Source: Bacillota bacterium
Lineage (GTDB): Bacteria > Bacillota > Clostridia > Acetivibrionales > JAEZXR01
DNA length: 64,000 nucleotides
NCBI GenBank assembly: GCA_023419605.1
Contig: JAEZXR010000114.1
Coordinates: 62,001 to 126,000 of the forward strand
Direction: 5' to 3'
In this document: positions 1-9,484 of the stretch, piece by piece
Numbering within the stretch: position 1 is the stretch's first letter
Layout: each line of letters opens with the position of its first letter
Program-made: the position numbers and the translations under genes
The notes under the pieces: generated by a model
The model's input: the letters and a program-made list of their open reading frames with translations, nothing else
The model's database searches: none
What the model was told of the DNA's origin: nothing

Positions 1-2
1 TT

Positions 3-2594
3 GCAGAAGCCTGTCCGGAATTCAACGTGATTTTTGGAGGACATGAGCATGCCAAGTTCGATAACCTTGTAGTGAACGGGGTAAAGCTCATTGAGCCTGG
101 AGCCTATGGCTGGGCGCTGGCAAAGGCGGAAATCAATGTTGTAAAGGATGGAAATACCTGTAAGGTGGAGAGTGTAACAACAAAAAATATAGAAACGACT
201 CCTGTAAAGGAAGATAGTGAAATACTGAAGGAATTTGAATTCGTACATAAGAAATCCGTTGACGAAGCCAATGTAGTCATCGGAAAAGTTACCGAGGATT
301 TCGTGAAGAGAGTGGATTACATTACCGGTGAGGCGAAGGTAACCACCATGCCCACGGCGCAGGTTCAGGATACTGCACTGATGGATTTGATCAATGAAGT
401 ACAGATGTATTATACCAAATCGGATGTTAGCTCCGCAGCGGCCTTTAAGAAGGATATGAATCTGCTGGCAGGAGATTTCAAGAAAAAGAATGTGGCCGAT
501 ATTTATAAATACACCAATACCTTGATGGGAGTCAACATCACAGGTGCCAACCTTAAAAAATACATGGAATGGTCGGCCAGCTATTATAATACCGCAAAGG
601 ATGGAGATGTGACCATCAGCTTCGATCCAAATGTCAGAGACTATAATTATGACATGTTTTCCGGAGTAAAATACGATATCGATATCTCAAAACCGGCGGG
701 AAGCAGGATTGTAAATGCTACCATCGGAGGAGCTCCCATTGACAACAATAAGATCTATAAGCTGGCAGTCAACAATTACCGTTTCGGTACCTTGACAGGT
801 CTGAAGCTTGTTACGGATCAGGATGTCTACTATGATTCATACAAGCTGCTGCAAGATGCCGGACGTATCCGCGACCTTATCGGAAAATACATTAACGAGC
901 AAAAAGCGGGAAAGGTAAGCCCTTTCTGTGACAACAACTGGAAGATCATCGGCTTTGATTTCAATCATCCGTTAAAAGGTATTGTAACGGAGATGATCAA
1001 AAAGGGTGAAGTGAAGATTCCTACCTCCGAAGACGGAAGAACTCCCAATGTAAAAGCAGTAAACGTATATGACCTGGTGAAGGAAGGAAAGCTCAAGCTG
1101 GTAGATATCGTATCCTTCAATGATTTTCACGGTAATGTGGCGGAGGATGTCAGTGAAACGGGAAAGAATGTGGGTATGGCCAAACTGGTCGCTGCCGCAA
1201 AAAGTGCAGTGGCTGCAAACCCGGATACCATCATTGTCTCCGGCGGAGATAATTACCAGGGTACGGCCATTTCCAACTTAACCTATGGTACGCCTGTGTC
1301 GGACATGATGAAGTCCATGGGTGTATTGGCGTCGGCTGTGGGAAATCATGAATTTGACTGGGGTGCGGATCGAATTGCGAAATGGGCAAAAGATGGCAAT
1401 TTTTCGTTCCTTGCCTCCAACATTTATGATGCAAAAACCGGAAAGCCTGTAGAATGGGCGAAGCCTTACCTCATTACAGAGAAGGGCGGACTTAAAATTG
1501 CCTTTATCGGGCTGGCACATCCGGATACACCTACATTGACAAAGGCAGAGTATGTGACAGGTCTTGAATTCAAGGATGTTACAGCTGCTGCCCAAGAATG
1601 GATTGACTATCTGAAGGCAGGCAAAGCACCGGAAGGTACTCCGGACATCATTATTGCATTAACCCATTTGGATTCTTCACAGGATTCCAAAACTAATGAA
1701 GTTACAGGAACTGCTGCGGAATTATGCAAAAAGGTGAAGGGACTGGATGGTGTAATTTCTGCACACAGCCATCTGGCAGTTTCGGGAAAAGTCAATAACG
1801 TACCGGTGGTTCAGGCTTCCTACAATGGAAGGGCCCTTTCAAAACTCTCCGTCGTTCTTGATGCAAATGGGAAATTCCTCACGGTGGCTCCTTCTGTAAA
1901 CCAGATTTATACCACCAAGAAAAACATTATTCCCGACGCAGAAGCAGCGACTGCCTATGAGAAATATGATAAGGAGCTGAAGCCTGTTTTAGGTGAAAAG
2001 CTCGGAACGGCAACAGCGGAATTCACTCATGACAGAAACAGCAAAGGCTCTGTCAGCTTGCTGGGCAAATGGGCTTCCGAAGTAATGAAGGAAAAAACCG
2101 GCGTACAGGTAGCCATTCAAAACGGCGGAGGGCTACGGCGGTCCCTGCTGGCAGGGGATATTACCATGGGTGACCTGTATGAAATCATGCCCTTTGACAA
2201 CTATCTTGTAACTCTCGAGCTGCCGGGGGCGGATCTGAAGAAAGCCATCGACCACGGAATTAATAATCCGACCATAACAGACGGCCAGTTTGCCGGGTTG
2301 AAGGTGACCTATGATCCGAAGGCCGAGTTCGAAAAAAGAATCACGAGCATCACGCTGGAAGATGGTACACCCATCAAGGACGATGCCTACTATACGGTTG
2401 TAATTAATGATTTTATGGTTACAGGTGGCGATAAATACGATTTCTCCAAAGCACGGAATGTGAAGCATACCTATATTCCTGTGAGAGATGTTCTGATTGA
2501 TGCCATCAAGAAAGCCAAAACGCTTTCACCGGAGAAAGTAACCTATATATCCCCCATTGCCATGACGGTTGACTACTTCAATCTAGCGGCATAA
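3..2594 (+). CDS. Tandem 5'-nucleotidase / cyclic-phosphodiesterase, 5' end outside window
   Basis: The reading frame is open from base 3, so the start lies upstream; 863 residues are visible. It begins inside a calcineurin-like metallophosphatase domain at its GGHEH metal motif, followed by a nucleotidase C-terminal domain to about residue 330. A second complete copy follows: metallophosphatase motifs NDFHG, GGDNYQG, GNHEFDWG and SAHSH, then a 5'-nucleotidase C-terminal domain with NGGGLR and the MPFDN substrate loop. This two-unit layout matches bifunctional 2',3'-cyclic-nucleotide phosphodiesterase/5'-nucleotidases such as YfkN, which salvage extracellular nucleotides. No sorting motif or membrane anchor is seen at the C-terminus, which ends in FNLAA; a signal peptide would be outside the window. 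Family call is firm, substrate inferred. Confidence 0.92.
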   Translation, partial: AEACPEFNVIFGGHEHAKFDNLVVNGVKLIEPGAYGWALAKAEINVVKDGNTCKVESVTTKNIETTPVKEDSEILKEFEFVHKKSVDEANVVIGKVTEDFVKRVDYITGEAKVTTMPTAQVQDTALMDLINEVQMYYTKSDVSSAAAFKKDMNLLAGDFKKKNVADIYKYTNTLMGVNITGANLKKYMEWSASYYNTAKDGDVTISFDPNVRDYNYDMFSGVKYDIDISKPAGSRIVNATIGGAPIDNNKIYKLAVNNYRFGTLTGLKLVTDQDVYYDSYKLLQDAGRIRDLIGKYINEQKAGKVSPFCDNNWKIIGFDFNHPLKGIVTEMIKKGEVKIPTSEDGRTPNVKAVNVYDLVKEGKLKLVDIVSFNDFHGNVAEDVSETGKNVGMAKLVAAAKSAVAANPDTIIVSGGDNYQGTAISNLTYGTPVSDMMKSMGVLASAVGNHEFDWGADRIAKWAKDGNFSFLASNIYDAKTGKPVEWAKPYLITEKGGLKIAFIGLAHPDTPTLTKAEYVTGLEFKDVTAAAQEWIDYLKAGKAPEGTPDIIIALTHLDSSQDSKTNEVTGTAAELCKKVKGLDGVISAHSHLAVSGKVNNVPVVQASYNGRALSKLSVVLDANGKFLTVAPSVNQIYTTKKNIIPDAEAATAYEKYDKELKPVLGEKLGTATAEFTHDRNSKGSVSLLGKWASEVMKEKTGVQVAIQNGGGLRRSLLAGDITMGDLYEIMPFDNYLVTLELPGADLKKAIDHGINNPTITDGQFAGLKVTYDPKAEFEKRITSITLEDGTPIKDDAYYTVVINDFMVTGGDKYDFSKARNVKHTYIPVRDVLIDAIKKAKTLSPEKVTYISPIAMTVDYFNLAA

Positions 2595-2613
2595 TATTGC
2601 AGGGGATTCCCTA

Positions 2614-2711
2614 AAATGCTTTGTTTTCTATGGATTTCGCATTCCAAAGGAGAGTAAAATAAATTACTGCTGCTTTTCTGCGGAGTCCATAGAGAAACAA
2701 GGCGTTTTTTT
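2614..2711. terminator. Terminator between convergent genes
   Basis: A long imperfect stem pairs bases around 2614-2634 with 2685-2705; the right arm runs straight into seven T residues. A T-rich stretch also follows on the minus strand, so it could serve both the nucleotidase gene and the converging YibE/F gene. The loop of about 50 bases is unusually large. Confidence 0.6.
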
Positions 2712-2764
2712 ACGTGGAATAATCACAAAAAGTAGAGAGCAGAGCGGAAAAATACTGTCAAAGC

Positions 2765-3937
2765 TTACGCCTTGATTCGTGCGTTTGCCTTGGTTTTCGG
2801 CTTTACTCCGGGGGCGTTGAGGAAACTTTTCTTGTAGAATGACACTGCGAAGAAGGCGGTTACGGGTACGGTTAATATGATGCCGATACTTCCGCCGAGA
2901 CTTTGAATGATTTCTGTTTTGACCAGGGGGATGTTGATGAACTGCCGATAGTTCATCTGGAATCCCCAAATCAGCATGATGGTGTTAAAGGCTCCCCCGG
3001 CAAATGCCAGTATCAGAGTATCCGCCATGGTGCCCATAATGTCTTTGCCCACATTCATGGAGGCCTGCAAAAGCTGTTTGGGTGTAAATTTCGGATTTGC
3101 CTGGTGAATTTCAAAGGTGGAAGAGGCGATGGACATGGCTACATCCATTACGGCACCCAAAGAGGAAATGAGGATGGAGGTAAACATGAGTCCGCGGATT
3201 TTGATCTGATAGTCCTTTGCCAAATACAGAAGCTGCTGGCTGTTTTCCATAGTAACCCCGGACACATGGGCCCATTCTCCGGCAAGCCATGAAATGAATC
3301 CGGCGGCACTGACACCACAAATGGTTCCCAAAATGGCGGCGTAGGTTTTTTTGTGAAAGCCTCCAATTAAAATAAAGGAGGAAATGGCGGCAAGGGAAGC
3401 TGCGAAAACTGCTACTAAAACCGGAGATTTTCCCTGGAAAATAAGGGGCAGCATGAAGAAGATAACGATAACTCCGGTGAGAATCAGTGAAATGGCGGAT
3501 TTTAGCCCCTTCATTCCTCCAAACAAAAGAAGGAGGAAGAAAAAGAGTCCTGCCAGAAAAATCAGAACGCCATCGCTTTTATAGTTATAAATCCACGCCG
3601 TAGGATTTCCGTCGGTATCCGTAATGCCGGCGATGAGTACCATTCCTTTTTCAGCAACAATATTATGGCTTGTGCTGAGGGGGTTGTCCGTTTCAAAGGT
3701 TTTGCCCTTGTATTTTCCGGTTAGAATTTCCAGTTTTACCCTCTGCGAGCCAAGAAAACGGTTTTCAACTACAGGATCGGGATTCAGTTCTTCTTTAAGA
3801 ATTTCAAGAACTTTTGCGTCTTCGAAAAGCTGGTCAAAGTACTTCGGCTGCTGTTTGTTCATGGTGAAAATAGGGGATAAAAAAATAATCAACGGAATCA
3901 GTGCGCAGATGACTAAAAATCCAATGTGCTTTTTCAT
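2765..3937 (-). CDS. YibE/F family membrane protein
   Basis: A 390-residue integral membrane protein. One N-terminal hydrophobic segment is followed by an extracytoplasmic stretch of about 100 residues, then about seven transmembrane helices with the polar conserved stretches typical of YibE/F, for example SSLGAVMDVAMSIASS and MNVGKDIMGTMADTLILAF. The open frame extends 14 codons further upstream, but the ATG at 3937, giving MKKHIGFLV, has an AAAGG element about 14 bases before it and fits a signal-anchor start. YibE/F proteins are widespread in Firmicutes and have no well-established biochemical role. It stands alone, converging with the nucleotidase gene and following the leftward kinase operon, so it may be on the same transcript as that operon or have its own promoter. 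Confidence 0.88.
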   Translation of the reverse strand: MKKHIGFLVICALIPLIIFLSPIFTMNKQQPKYFDQLFEDAKVLEILKEELNPDPVVENRFLGSQRVKLEILTGKYKGKTFETDNPLSTSHNIVAEKGMVLIAGITDTDGNPTAWIYNYKSDGVLIFLAGLFFFLLLLFGGMKGLKSAISLILTGVIVIFFMLPLIFQGKSPVLVAVFAASLAAISSFILIGGFHKKTYAAILGTICGVSAAGFISWLAGEWAHVSGVTMENSQQLLYLAKDYQIKIRGLMFTSILISSLGAVMDVAMSIASSTFEIHQANPKFTPKQLLQASMNVGKDIMGTMADTLILAFAGGAFNTIMLIWGFQMNYRQFINIPLVKTEIIQSLGGSIGIILTVPVTAFFAVSFYKKSFLNAPGVKPKTKANARIKA

Positions 3938-4061
3938 AGAAACCCAATTACCTTTCGTTTTACTTCTATTATACAACAAATTTGAGAGCAGATTGGGAAA
4001 GAATGATAAATTAACCTGGATTTAATAAATAAGCAGCTTTATTCCTGTAGCACCATTTTCT

Positions 4062-5954
4062 CTAGGATGCATGAAAGGGAGAGTCTGTTGGAATCACAGG
4101 AATGGTGACAGAGACCTTGGTACCCACCTCATATTTGCTTTTATAGCAAATGCCGAACTTATCCCCGTAGCTCAGCTTGATTCGCTGATTGACATTCCGT
4201 ATGGCGTAGCCATGGTTGCCGGCGGTGCTCTGAAGCAGCGGGTTGTTGATCCGCTGGTTCAAACTTTCCAGATGCTCGGGTTCCATACCTAATCCGTTGT
4301 CTGAGATCTCAAAAAGAATGGTTTCTTCGTCCAGCTTCTGAACCAGGATTTTTATTACCCCTGGGGTTTCCTTTTTGTTAAGCCCATGAATGAAAGCATT
4401 TTCGACAATGGGTTGAAGAATCAGCTTGGGCGATTTAAAGTTCTCAATATCCGAGTCAATATCCAATATATAGTTCATTTTGTCTCCGCATCGGAGCTGC
4501 TGTATAAAGAGGTACTGCCTTACATGCTCGATCTCATCACGGATTGGAATTTCTTCGGAGCCCCCGCTTAAGCCTAAACGGAAAAACATGGAAAGAGAGG
4601 CCGTGAGTTCGGAAGCCTTTTTGCTGTCGCCGGAAAAAATCAGCCATTTGATGGAATCCAGGGTATTATACAGAAAATGAGGGTTGATCTGTGCCCGGAG
4701 GGCTTTTAACTCTGATTTTCTCAGCGCCTTCTGTTCGTCAACAATGGTATCCAGAAGACTGTTAATCTTGTCCAGCATAAAGTTGAACTCGGTGCTAAGC
4801 TCATTGACCTCCATACACCCCTGCACATTCACTTTTTGCGACAGGTTTCCATTGCGGGTTTCTTTAATGGACAGGAGGATCTTTTTCAGGGGATGGGACA
4901 TATTATTCAACACCAGGGTACTCATGGCCGTAATGATGATAAAGGAAATAATTCCGACGATGCTGACGGATAGTAAAGTGCTGGATACGGAGTCTTCCAG
5001 TTCCTTGACAGGGATGGTGACCACCAGCTTCCAATCATTGATGGAGAGCGGGGAATGAAAGATAAAGCAGTTATCCGTGCCGATTTTGCCTTCAAAGAAG
5101 TTCAGGCTGCTGTTGCTGGCGGACATTTGCTTCATAGCGCTGCCGGTGAAGTTGATATTTCCCAGGATGCTCCCCCGATTCTCGCTGGCGAGAATCGTTC
5201 CCTGGCTGTTGATGATATAGAGGTTGCCGTTTTTTCCGAACTTTATATTATCAATGAGCCGGGAAAGGTTTTCGGAGTTGATGCTGAGGGCCACATATCC
5301 CAGGTCCTCGGAAGTCTTTTCATTTACAATGTAACGGATCAGCATGAATTGGTTCAAGCGGGAATTCAGTTCATCACTATTGCTTTTCACGATTTCTTCC
5401 GAAGAACTGTTGTAAAAGAAATCCGTCCAGATGAGCTTCCCCTTATTCGCATAAGCCTTTTTGAACCACTCGTTGTTAAGCTCCCTGCGGATATTGTAAG
5501 GGGTGAAGTTTAACCTTCTTGCGATAATAATGCTTTTATCGGAGATGAACATGATGTCATCAATGAGATTTTCTATATAGGCCAGGCCTTCCTGGTGGGT
5601 GTCATATTTGTTAAACTCGTAACAATTATGCAGGTATCGGCTGATTTCACTTTCACTAATATTATTGGAGGCATCCGAATAGCTGAGAATCCTCGTATCG
5701 TTTGATATCATGAGGGCTGTATTTTCAGCCAGCTTCAGCCTGGAATTGATTTTATCCATGGTTTCCTGCAGGATAAGAAGACCTGTTTCCTTAAAGTTTT
5801 CCTTTGTCTGGTTTAAGGTCTTTGCATAAGTGATGGATGAAATCAGGGCAATGGTAATAAGGATGATAACCCCAATAGCAATATTAATTTGAAGGTTTAG
5901 CGGGTAGGAATAAATTTTATATCGTATCCGGTTCAAAAGTTTATTTTTCATCAT
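4062..5954 (-). CDS. YesM-type sensor histidine kinase
   Basis: A 630-residue sensor kinase of the LytS/YesM class used by Gram-positive bacteria to sense extracellular carbohydrates. The order is: N-terminal transmembrane helix (about 28-48), extracellular Cache-like domain (about 50-325), second transmembrane helix (about 328-350), HAMP linker, then a His_kinase domain with the phospho-acceptor His426 in QINPHFLYNT, and an HATPase_c domain with LQPIVENAFIHG and SDNGLGM. The start has a CGGAG element a few bases upstream; the next codon is also ATG. It lies 23 bases after the tethered binding-protein gene in the same direction, so the two are almost certainly co-transcribed. The partner regulator is the divergent gene at 7660. 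Confidence 0.95.
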   Translation of the reverse strand: MMKNKLLNRIRYKIYSYPLNLQINIAIGVIILITIALISSITYAKTLNQTKENFKETGLLILQETMDKINSRLKLAENTALMISNDTRILSYSDASNNISESEISRYLHNCYEFNKYDTHQEGLAYIENLIDDIMFISDKSIIIARRLNFTPYNIRRELNNEWFKKAYANKGKLIWTDFFYNSSSEEIVKSNSDELNSRLNQFMLIRYIVNEKTSEDLGYVALSINSENLSRLIDNIKFGKNGNLYIINSQGTILASENRGSILGNINFTGSAMKQMSASNSSLNFFEGKIGTDNCFIFHSPLSINDWKLVVTIPVKELEDSVSSTLLSVSIVGIISFIIITAMSTLVLNNMSHPLKKILLSIKETRNGNLSQKVNVQGCMEVNELSTEFNFMLDKINSLLDTIVDEQKALRKSELKALRAQINPHFLYNTLDSIKWLIFSGDSKKASELTASLSMFFRLGLSGGSEEIPIRDEIEHVRQYLFIQQLRCGDKMNYILDIDSDIENFKSPKLILQPIVENAFIHGLNKKETPGVIKILVQKLDEETILFEISDNGLGMEPEHLESLNQRINNPLLQSTAGNHGYAIRNVNQRIKLSYGDKFGICYKSKYEVGTKVSVTIPVIPTDSPFHAS

Positions 5955-5977
5955 CGTCTCCGAAGGAAAGAGATTTT

Positions 5978-7303
5978 TTATTTATCCGTTTGTTTGGACA
6001 GTAATAGGTTAAGATCCTTTTCTATGTTCTCAATGGCAGTTTTGGCATCAATCTTTCTATAGAGGGCATCGGAGAAATTTTTTTGCATGGAGCCTGAGAT
6101 GGAGGAATAGTAGGGCGATACGGGTCTGGGTTTAGCTGCTTCAAAAATATTTTTAAATTCCGATATCCAGGGAGTAATTCGATTCAATTCGGCATCATTG
6201 TAAACCGACTTTCTCGTCGGGGCATATCCTCCGAGCCGGTTGTCCAAGGCCTGGGCTTCATAACTGGACATCCACTGGATAAACCGCCATGCAAGATCCG
6301 GGTTTTTGGAATTTTTATTGATGACCAGATTCCAGCCCCCCAGAGTTCCACTGCTTACAGTGCCCTGAGGACCTTTCGGCAAGGGAGCGATGCCTACCTT
6401 TCCTTTTACCTTCGAATCATAGGCGTTGAAGAATCTATAGGCGTAGGGCCAATTTCTAAGGAAAATGGAACTGCCGTCATTAAATGCCATAATGGAATCG
6501 TCTTCCTGGAAAGTCAAAACATCCTCGGAGGAGATGCCGGAATGAATCAAGTCGATCATTGTCTGCAATCCCTCGATGGATTGAGGTGAATTTATGGTTG
6601 CTTTCCCGTTTTCAAGTACGGAGCCGCCATTATTCCATATAAACTCCAAGGCATTACATACCAGGCCTTCATAGGAGTATCCCTGTAAAACATAACCATA
6701 CTTGATCCCCGGATCGTTGATATGCTTTTTTGTTTGTGCAATCAGCTCACTATAGGTGGCTGGCGGTGTACTGATGATATCCTTGCGATAGTAAAGGAAT
6801 GGGGCATCCGTCCGGAGGGGCACGGCATATATTTTTCCCTTGTAGGAGCAGGCGTCCAGGGCATTTGCCAGGAACTCCTTCCGCATGTCCTCGCCAAAAT
6901 AATCATCCAGTGCTGTGATCCGGTTGTTGGAAGCCAGCTCTGCGATCCACACAATGTCTGCAAAAAAGACATCGATACTGGTATCCCCGGAGGATAGGGC
7001 AATTTCATAAACGCTTCGCTGGTAATCGGTGGAACTCGGCAATTGTTGAAGCTTCACTTCAATGTCAGGATTTAATTCCTGAAAAGTGCGAATGAGCTGT
7101 CTGACGGTGACGTCATTCCCTCCATAGGAACAAACAATGGTCTTTTTAGGAAGCGGACTGGCAACTTCCTGCGAACTCCCGGGACCATCGGATTGGGAGC
7201 TGCGATTTATTGTATGAGTAATAAAAAGAATTAAAGTTATTACGACACATGCTGCTATAGCCAGGATTGCAAATATTGCTTTTTGTTTGGCGGTCTTCAT
7301 CAT
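5978..7303 (-). CDS. Membrane-tethered sugar-binding protein, sensor-associated
   Basis: An extracellular solute-binding protein of family 1 (about 441 residues) first in an operon with the YesM-type kinase. Its N-terminus has basic residues and one long hydrophobic stretch of about 24 residues with no lipobox at its end; an IAAC tetrad sits in the middle of the helix, where lipidation would be atypical. It is therefore more likely a signal anchor than a lipoprotein. The binding domain is a clear paralogue of the lipoprotein at 9485: both share the EGLVCNA-EFI block, an INSPQ/ETI-GL block and a final PRPVSP block. A GTG four codons upstream overlaps the ribosome binding site (AAGGTGG), so the ATG at 7303 is chosen; 7300 is also possible. 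Inferred role: presents bound sugar to the kinase rather than feeding a transporter. Confidence 0.88.
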   Translation of the reverse strand: MMKTAKQKAIFAILAIAACVVITLILFITHTINRSSQSDGPGSSQEVASPLPKKTIVCSYGGNDVTVRQLIRTFQELNPDIEVKLQQLPSSTDYQRSVYEIALSSGDTSIDVFFADIVWIAELASNNRITALDDYFGEDMRKEFLANALDACSYKGKIYAVPLRTDAPFLYYRKDIISTPPATYSELIAQTKKHINDPGIKYGYVLQGYSYEGLVCNALEFIWNNGGSVLENGKATINSPQSIEGLQTMIDLIHSGISSEDVLTFQEDDSIMAFNDGSSIFLRNWPYAYRFFNAYDSKVKGKVGIAPLPKGPQGTVSSGTLGGWNLVINKNSKNPDLAWRFIQWMSSYEAQALDNRLGGYAPTRKSVYNDAELNRITPWISEFKNIFEAAKPRPVSPYYSSISGSMQKNFSDALYRKIDAKTAIENIEKDLNLLLSKQTDK

Positions 7304-7659
7304 TCTACTTCCCACCTTTTAAGAATTTCTCAATGTGCCAGGGGAGAGTGAAAATAGAACTGCCTCTTCTTTGCGGGCCCACCTTGGCAGCCATGGCGGA
7401 TGCAGCAAATGGCAGTGAAAGTTATATTTTCACCGGTCCTAAGTCCCGTGTGAAGTGAAAACACTTCAACTTGTATTTCAGAAGATACAGGGGGGAACCC
7501 CTTTGCTGGCCACTCCAGCAGGTAAATAAAACCGCCGCTTCCTCGGGAAGGGGGTGGGTTGCCTACGAATTGAAGATCATCTATATTCTCTTTCTATTCT
7601 ACTCTATGATATGATATAATTCAACTGTACAAAAAAGTTTTCCCTGGGGGTACTATCAA
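7304..7659. promoter_or_regulatory. Divergent control region of the first sugar island
   Basis: This gap separates the leftward binding-protein/kinase operon from the rightward regulator/transporter operon and must contain both promoters. A TATAAT at 7615-7620 lies 40 bases before the regulator gene; no good -35 box stands at the right distance. A short palindrome TGAAGTG/CACTTCA occupies 7454-7471 and could be a stem or operator. The part between 7320 and 7560 is relatively GC-rich with no convincing gene. Confidence 0.5.
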
Positions 7660-9297
7660 ATGTATAGGCTAATGGTTGTGGATGACGAGGAGATAATTCG
7701 CAAGGGCCTCATTAATTCAATGGACTGGGGCCAACACGGATACAGCATTGTGGCAGAAGCAGAAAACGGCAGGAAGGCTCTTGAAATTGTACAGGCTGTA
7801 AAGCCGGATATCATCATCACCGATATCTATATGCCTGTGATGGATGGTATAGAGTTTGCAACAGAGGTCCGGCGCTTGTTTCCGGAAATTATTATCATCT
7901 TTTTAAGTGGGTATAATGAGTTTATTTATGCCCAGAAGGCCATTGAGGCAGGCATTTTCAGATATTTGACCAAGCCTGTTTTGGAGGAGGAGCTCCTGCT
8001 GGCATTGCATGAGGCCGGTAAGGATTTGGAGCACAAGGAACTGGAAAAGAATCAGGTTTTTAAACTGAAAACACTCATTCGGGAGAGTTTGCCCCTTCTT
8101 AAGGAACGATTTTTTCTTAACCTGGTCAAGGGTGCCTTCAATGAAAAAGAGATTCAAAATAAGCTGGAATATTTCGGGATAAGCATCGAGGCAGATCAGT
8201 TCTTTTGCATGATCATAAGCATGGATGAATACTTTAACCTGAATGAAAAACAGAATGAAGCCGATCTTAACCTCCTCAAATTTGCTATTCAGAACATTGC
8301 AGAAGAGATATTGGAGGAAATGAAGGATCAGATGTTTTGCTTCGAAGAGAAACGAAGTGAGATCGGCGTCCTGTTCTGTTCCGAAAACAAGGGCGACACA
8401 AAGCTGCTATCTGTTTTGCACCCGATTTTGCAAAAAATTCAGGATGCCGTCCGCCGCTATTTGAAGACGACGGTTTCTGTCGGTATTGGAAGAAGCTGCA
8501 GCAGCCTGACGGAAATCAGCAGATCCTACCGGGAAGCGGAGGCATCATTGGGATACAGGACAGCCTTTGGAAAAAACAGCATTATCTATTTCGGAGATAT
8601 CGGACAACCGGATAAGATGGGGATTCCTCCCGGCACCTTTGAAAAAGTAAATGAACTGGTAAAAGCGGTGAAGGGCGGGGACATGGTTGCATCCTTTGAT
8701 ATCATAACCGAGGTTTTTGAATCGCTGCGGCGTGAGAACAGTTTGAAGAAATCCCATATTCATCTTCTGGTGATTGAAATCATAAATAAATTCATTCGAA
8801 TCGTACTGGAGTTCGGAGCGGATATCTCGGAAGTGTATGGAGACGAATTTACACCCTTTACGCTGCTTAACTACGATACCCAGGAGGACATCACTTACAG
8901 GCTGAAGGAATTGACCAGCCGTACCGTTGAATTTATAAACTCCAAGCACAAGGTGGTCAATCGAAGCTTTGTGGAAAAAGCCAAGGAATTTATTAACAAA
9001 AACTACGGGAGTGAGAGCTTGAGCCTGAGTACCATCGCGGACAGCGTACATGTAAGTCCGGGGTACCTGAGCCAGCTTTTCAAGCAGGTCGTGGGTGAGT
9101 CTTGTGTGGAGTATATTACTAAAGTGCGGCTGAATGAGGCAAAAAAGCTGCTGAAGGAGACAGGCCTGAAAACCTATGAAGTAGCTTTTCAGGTGGGATA
9201 CAGCGACTCGCAGTATTTCAGCACCTGCTTTAAAAAACACATCGGAGTTTCCCCGACAGATTATAGAGACATCATTACAAAGGATATACTGGATTAA
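7660..9297 (+). CDS. YesN-type response regulator, AraC output domain
   Basis: A 545-residue response regulator. The receiver domain carries the acidic VVDDEE cluster, the phospho-acceptor Asp55 in IIITDIYMP and the switch Lys in TKPV. A central region of about 280 residues links it to a C-terminal AraC/XylS DNA-binding domain with two helix-turn-helix units (SLSTIADSVHVSPGYLSQLF and a second one in VGYSDSQYFSTCFKK). This is the standard YesN layout, the partner of the LytS/YesM kinase class. It is divergent from the kinase operon and directly precedes a binding protein and two permeases, which it presumably activates when the kinase sees its sugar. Start: ATG with a GGGGG element 9-13 bases upstream. 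Confidence 0.95.
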   Translation: MYRLMVVDDEEIIRKGLINSMDWGQHGYSIVAEAENGRKALEIVQAVKPDIIITDIYMPVMDGIEFATEVRRLFPEIIIIFLSGYNEFIYAQKAIEAGIFRYLTKPVLEEELLLALHEAGKDLEHKELEKNQVFKLKTLIRESLPLLKERFFLNLVKGAFNEKEIQNKLEYFGISIEADQFFCMIISMDEYFNLNEKQNEADLNLLKFAIQNIAEEILEEMKDQMFCFEEKRSEIGVLFCSENKGDTKLLSVLHPILQKIQDAVRRYLKTTVSVGIGRSCSSLTEISRSYREAEASLGYRTAFGKNSIIYFGDIGQPDKMGIPPGTFEKVNELVKAVKGGDMVASFDIITEVFESLRRENSLKKSHIHLLVIEIINKFIRIVLEFGADISEVYGDEFTPFTLLNYDTQEDITYRLKELTSRTVEFINSKHKVVNRSFVEKAKEFINKNYGSESLSLSTIADSVHVSPGYLSQLFKQVVGESCVEYITKVRLNEAKKLLKETGLKTYEVAFQVGYSDSQYFSTCFKKHIGVSPTDYRDIITKDILD

Positions 9298-9323
9298 GAC
9301 TGCCTGCCAAGGGCAGTCTTTTT
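9297..9323 (+). terminator. Rho-independent terminator after the response regulator
   Basis: An 8-base stem AGACTGCC/GGCAGTCT with a short loop is followed by a T run. It begins at the last base of the regulator gene, so most transcripts likely end before the binding-protein gene, which then needs its own promoter in 9360-9480. Confidence 0.8.
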
Positions 9324-9358
9324 ATTGTCCGGAAAAGTTCTTTTTCTGGATAATAAAA
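9321..9358. repeat. Dispersed palindrome, copy 1
   Basis: A palindrome with core TTGTCCGGAAAAG, loop TTCT and TTTTCTGGATAA, flanked by T-rich and A-rich ends, directly follows the T run of the preceding terminator. Two close relatives lie at 17896-17936 and 18494-18536, each also placed directly after a terminator. It may act as a second, bidirectional terminator or be a small palindromic repeat family. Confidence 0.7.
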
Positions 9359-9484
9359 AATTCAACATCTAAAGATATCAAACAAAATCATTAGATATTC
9401 TATTCATTCATTTTTTTAAAATCGTTACAATGAAAATGTAAGGATAAGCCAATTTTACAGGGCTTATGAACGAGGTGAAAATAA

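Noticed and set aside
8545..9240. A 231-residue open frame on the minus strand
   Set aside because: Antisense to the AraC domain of the first regulator; no protein features.
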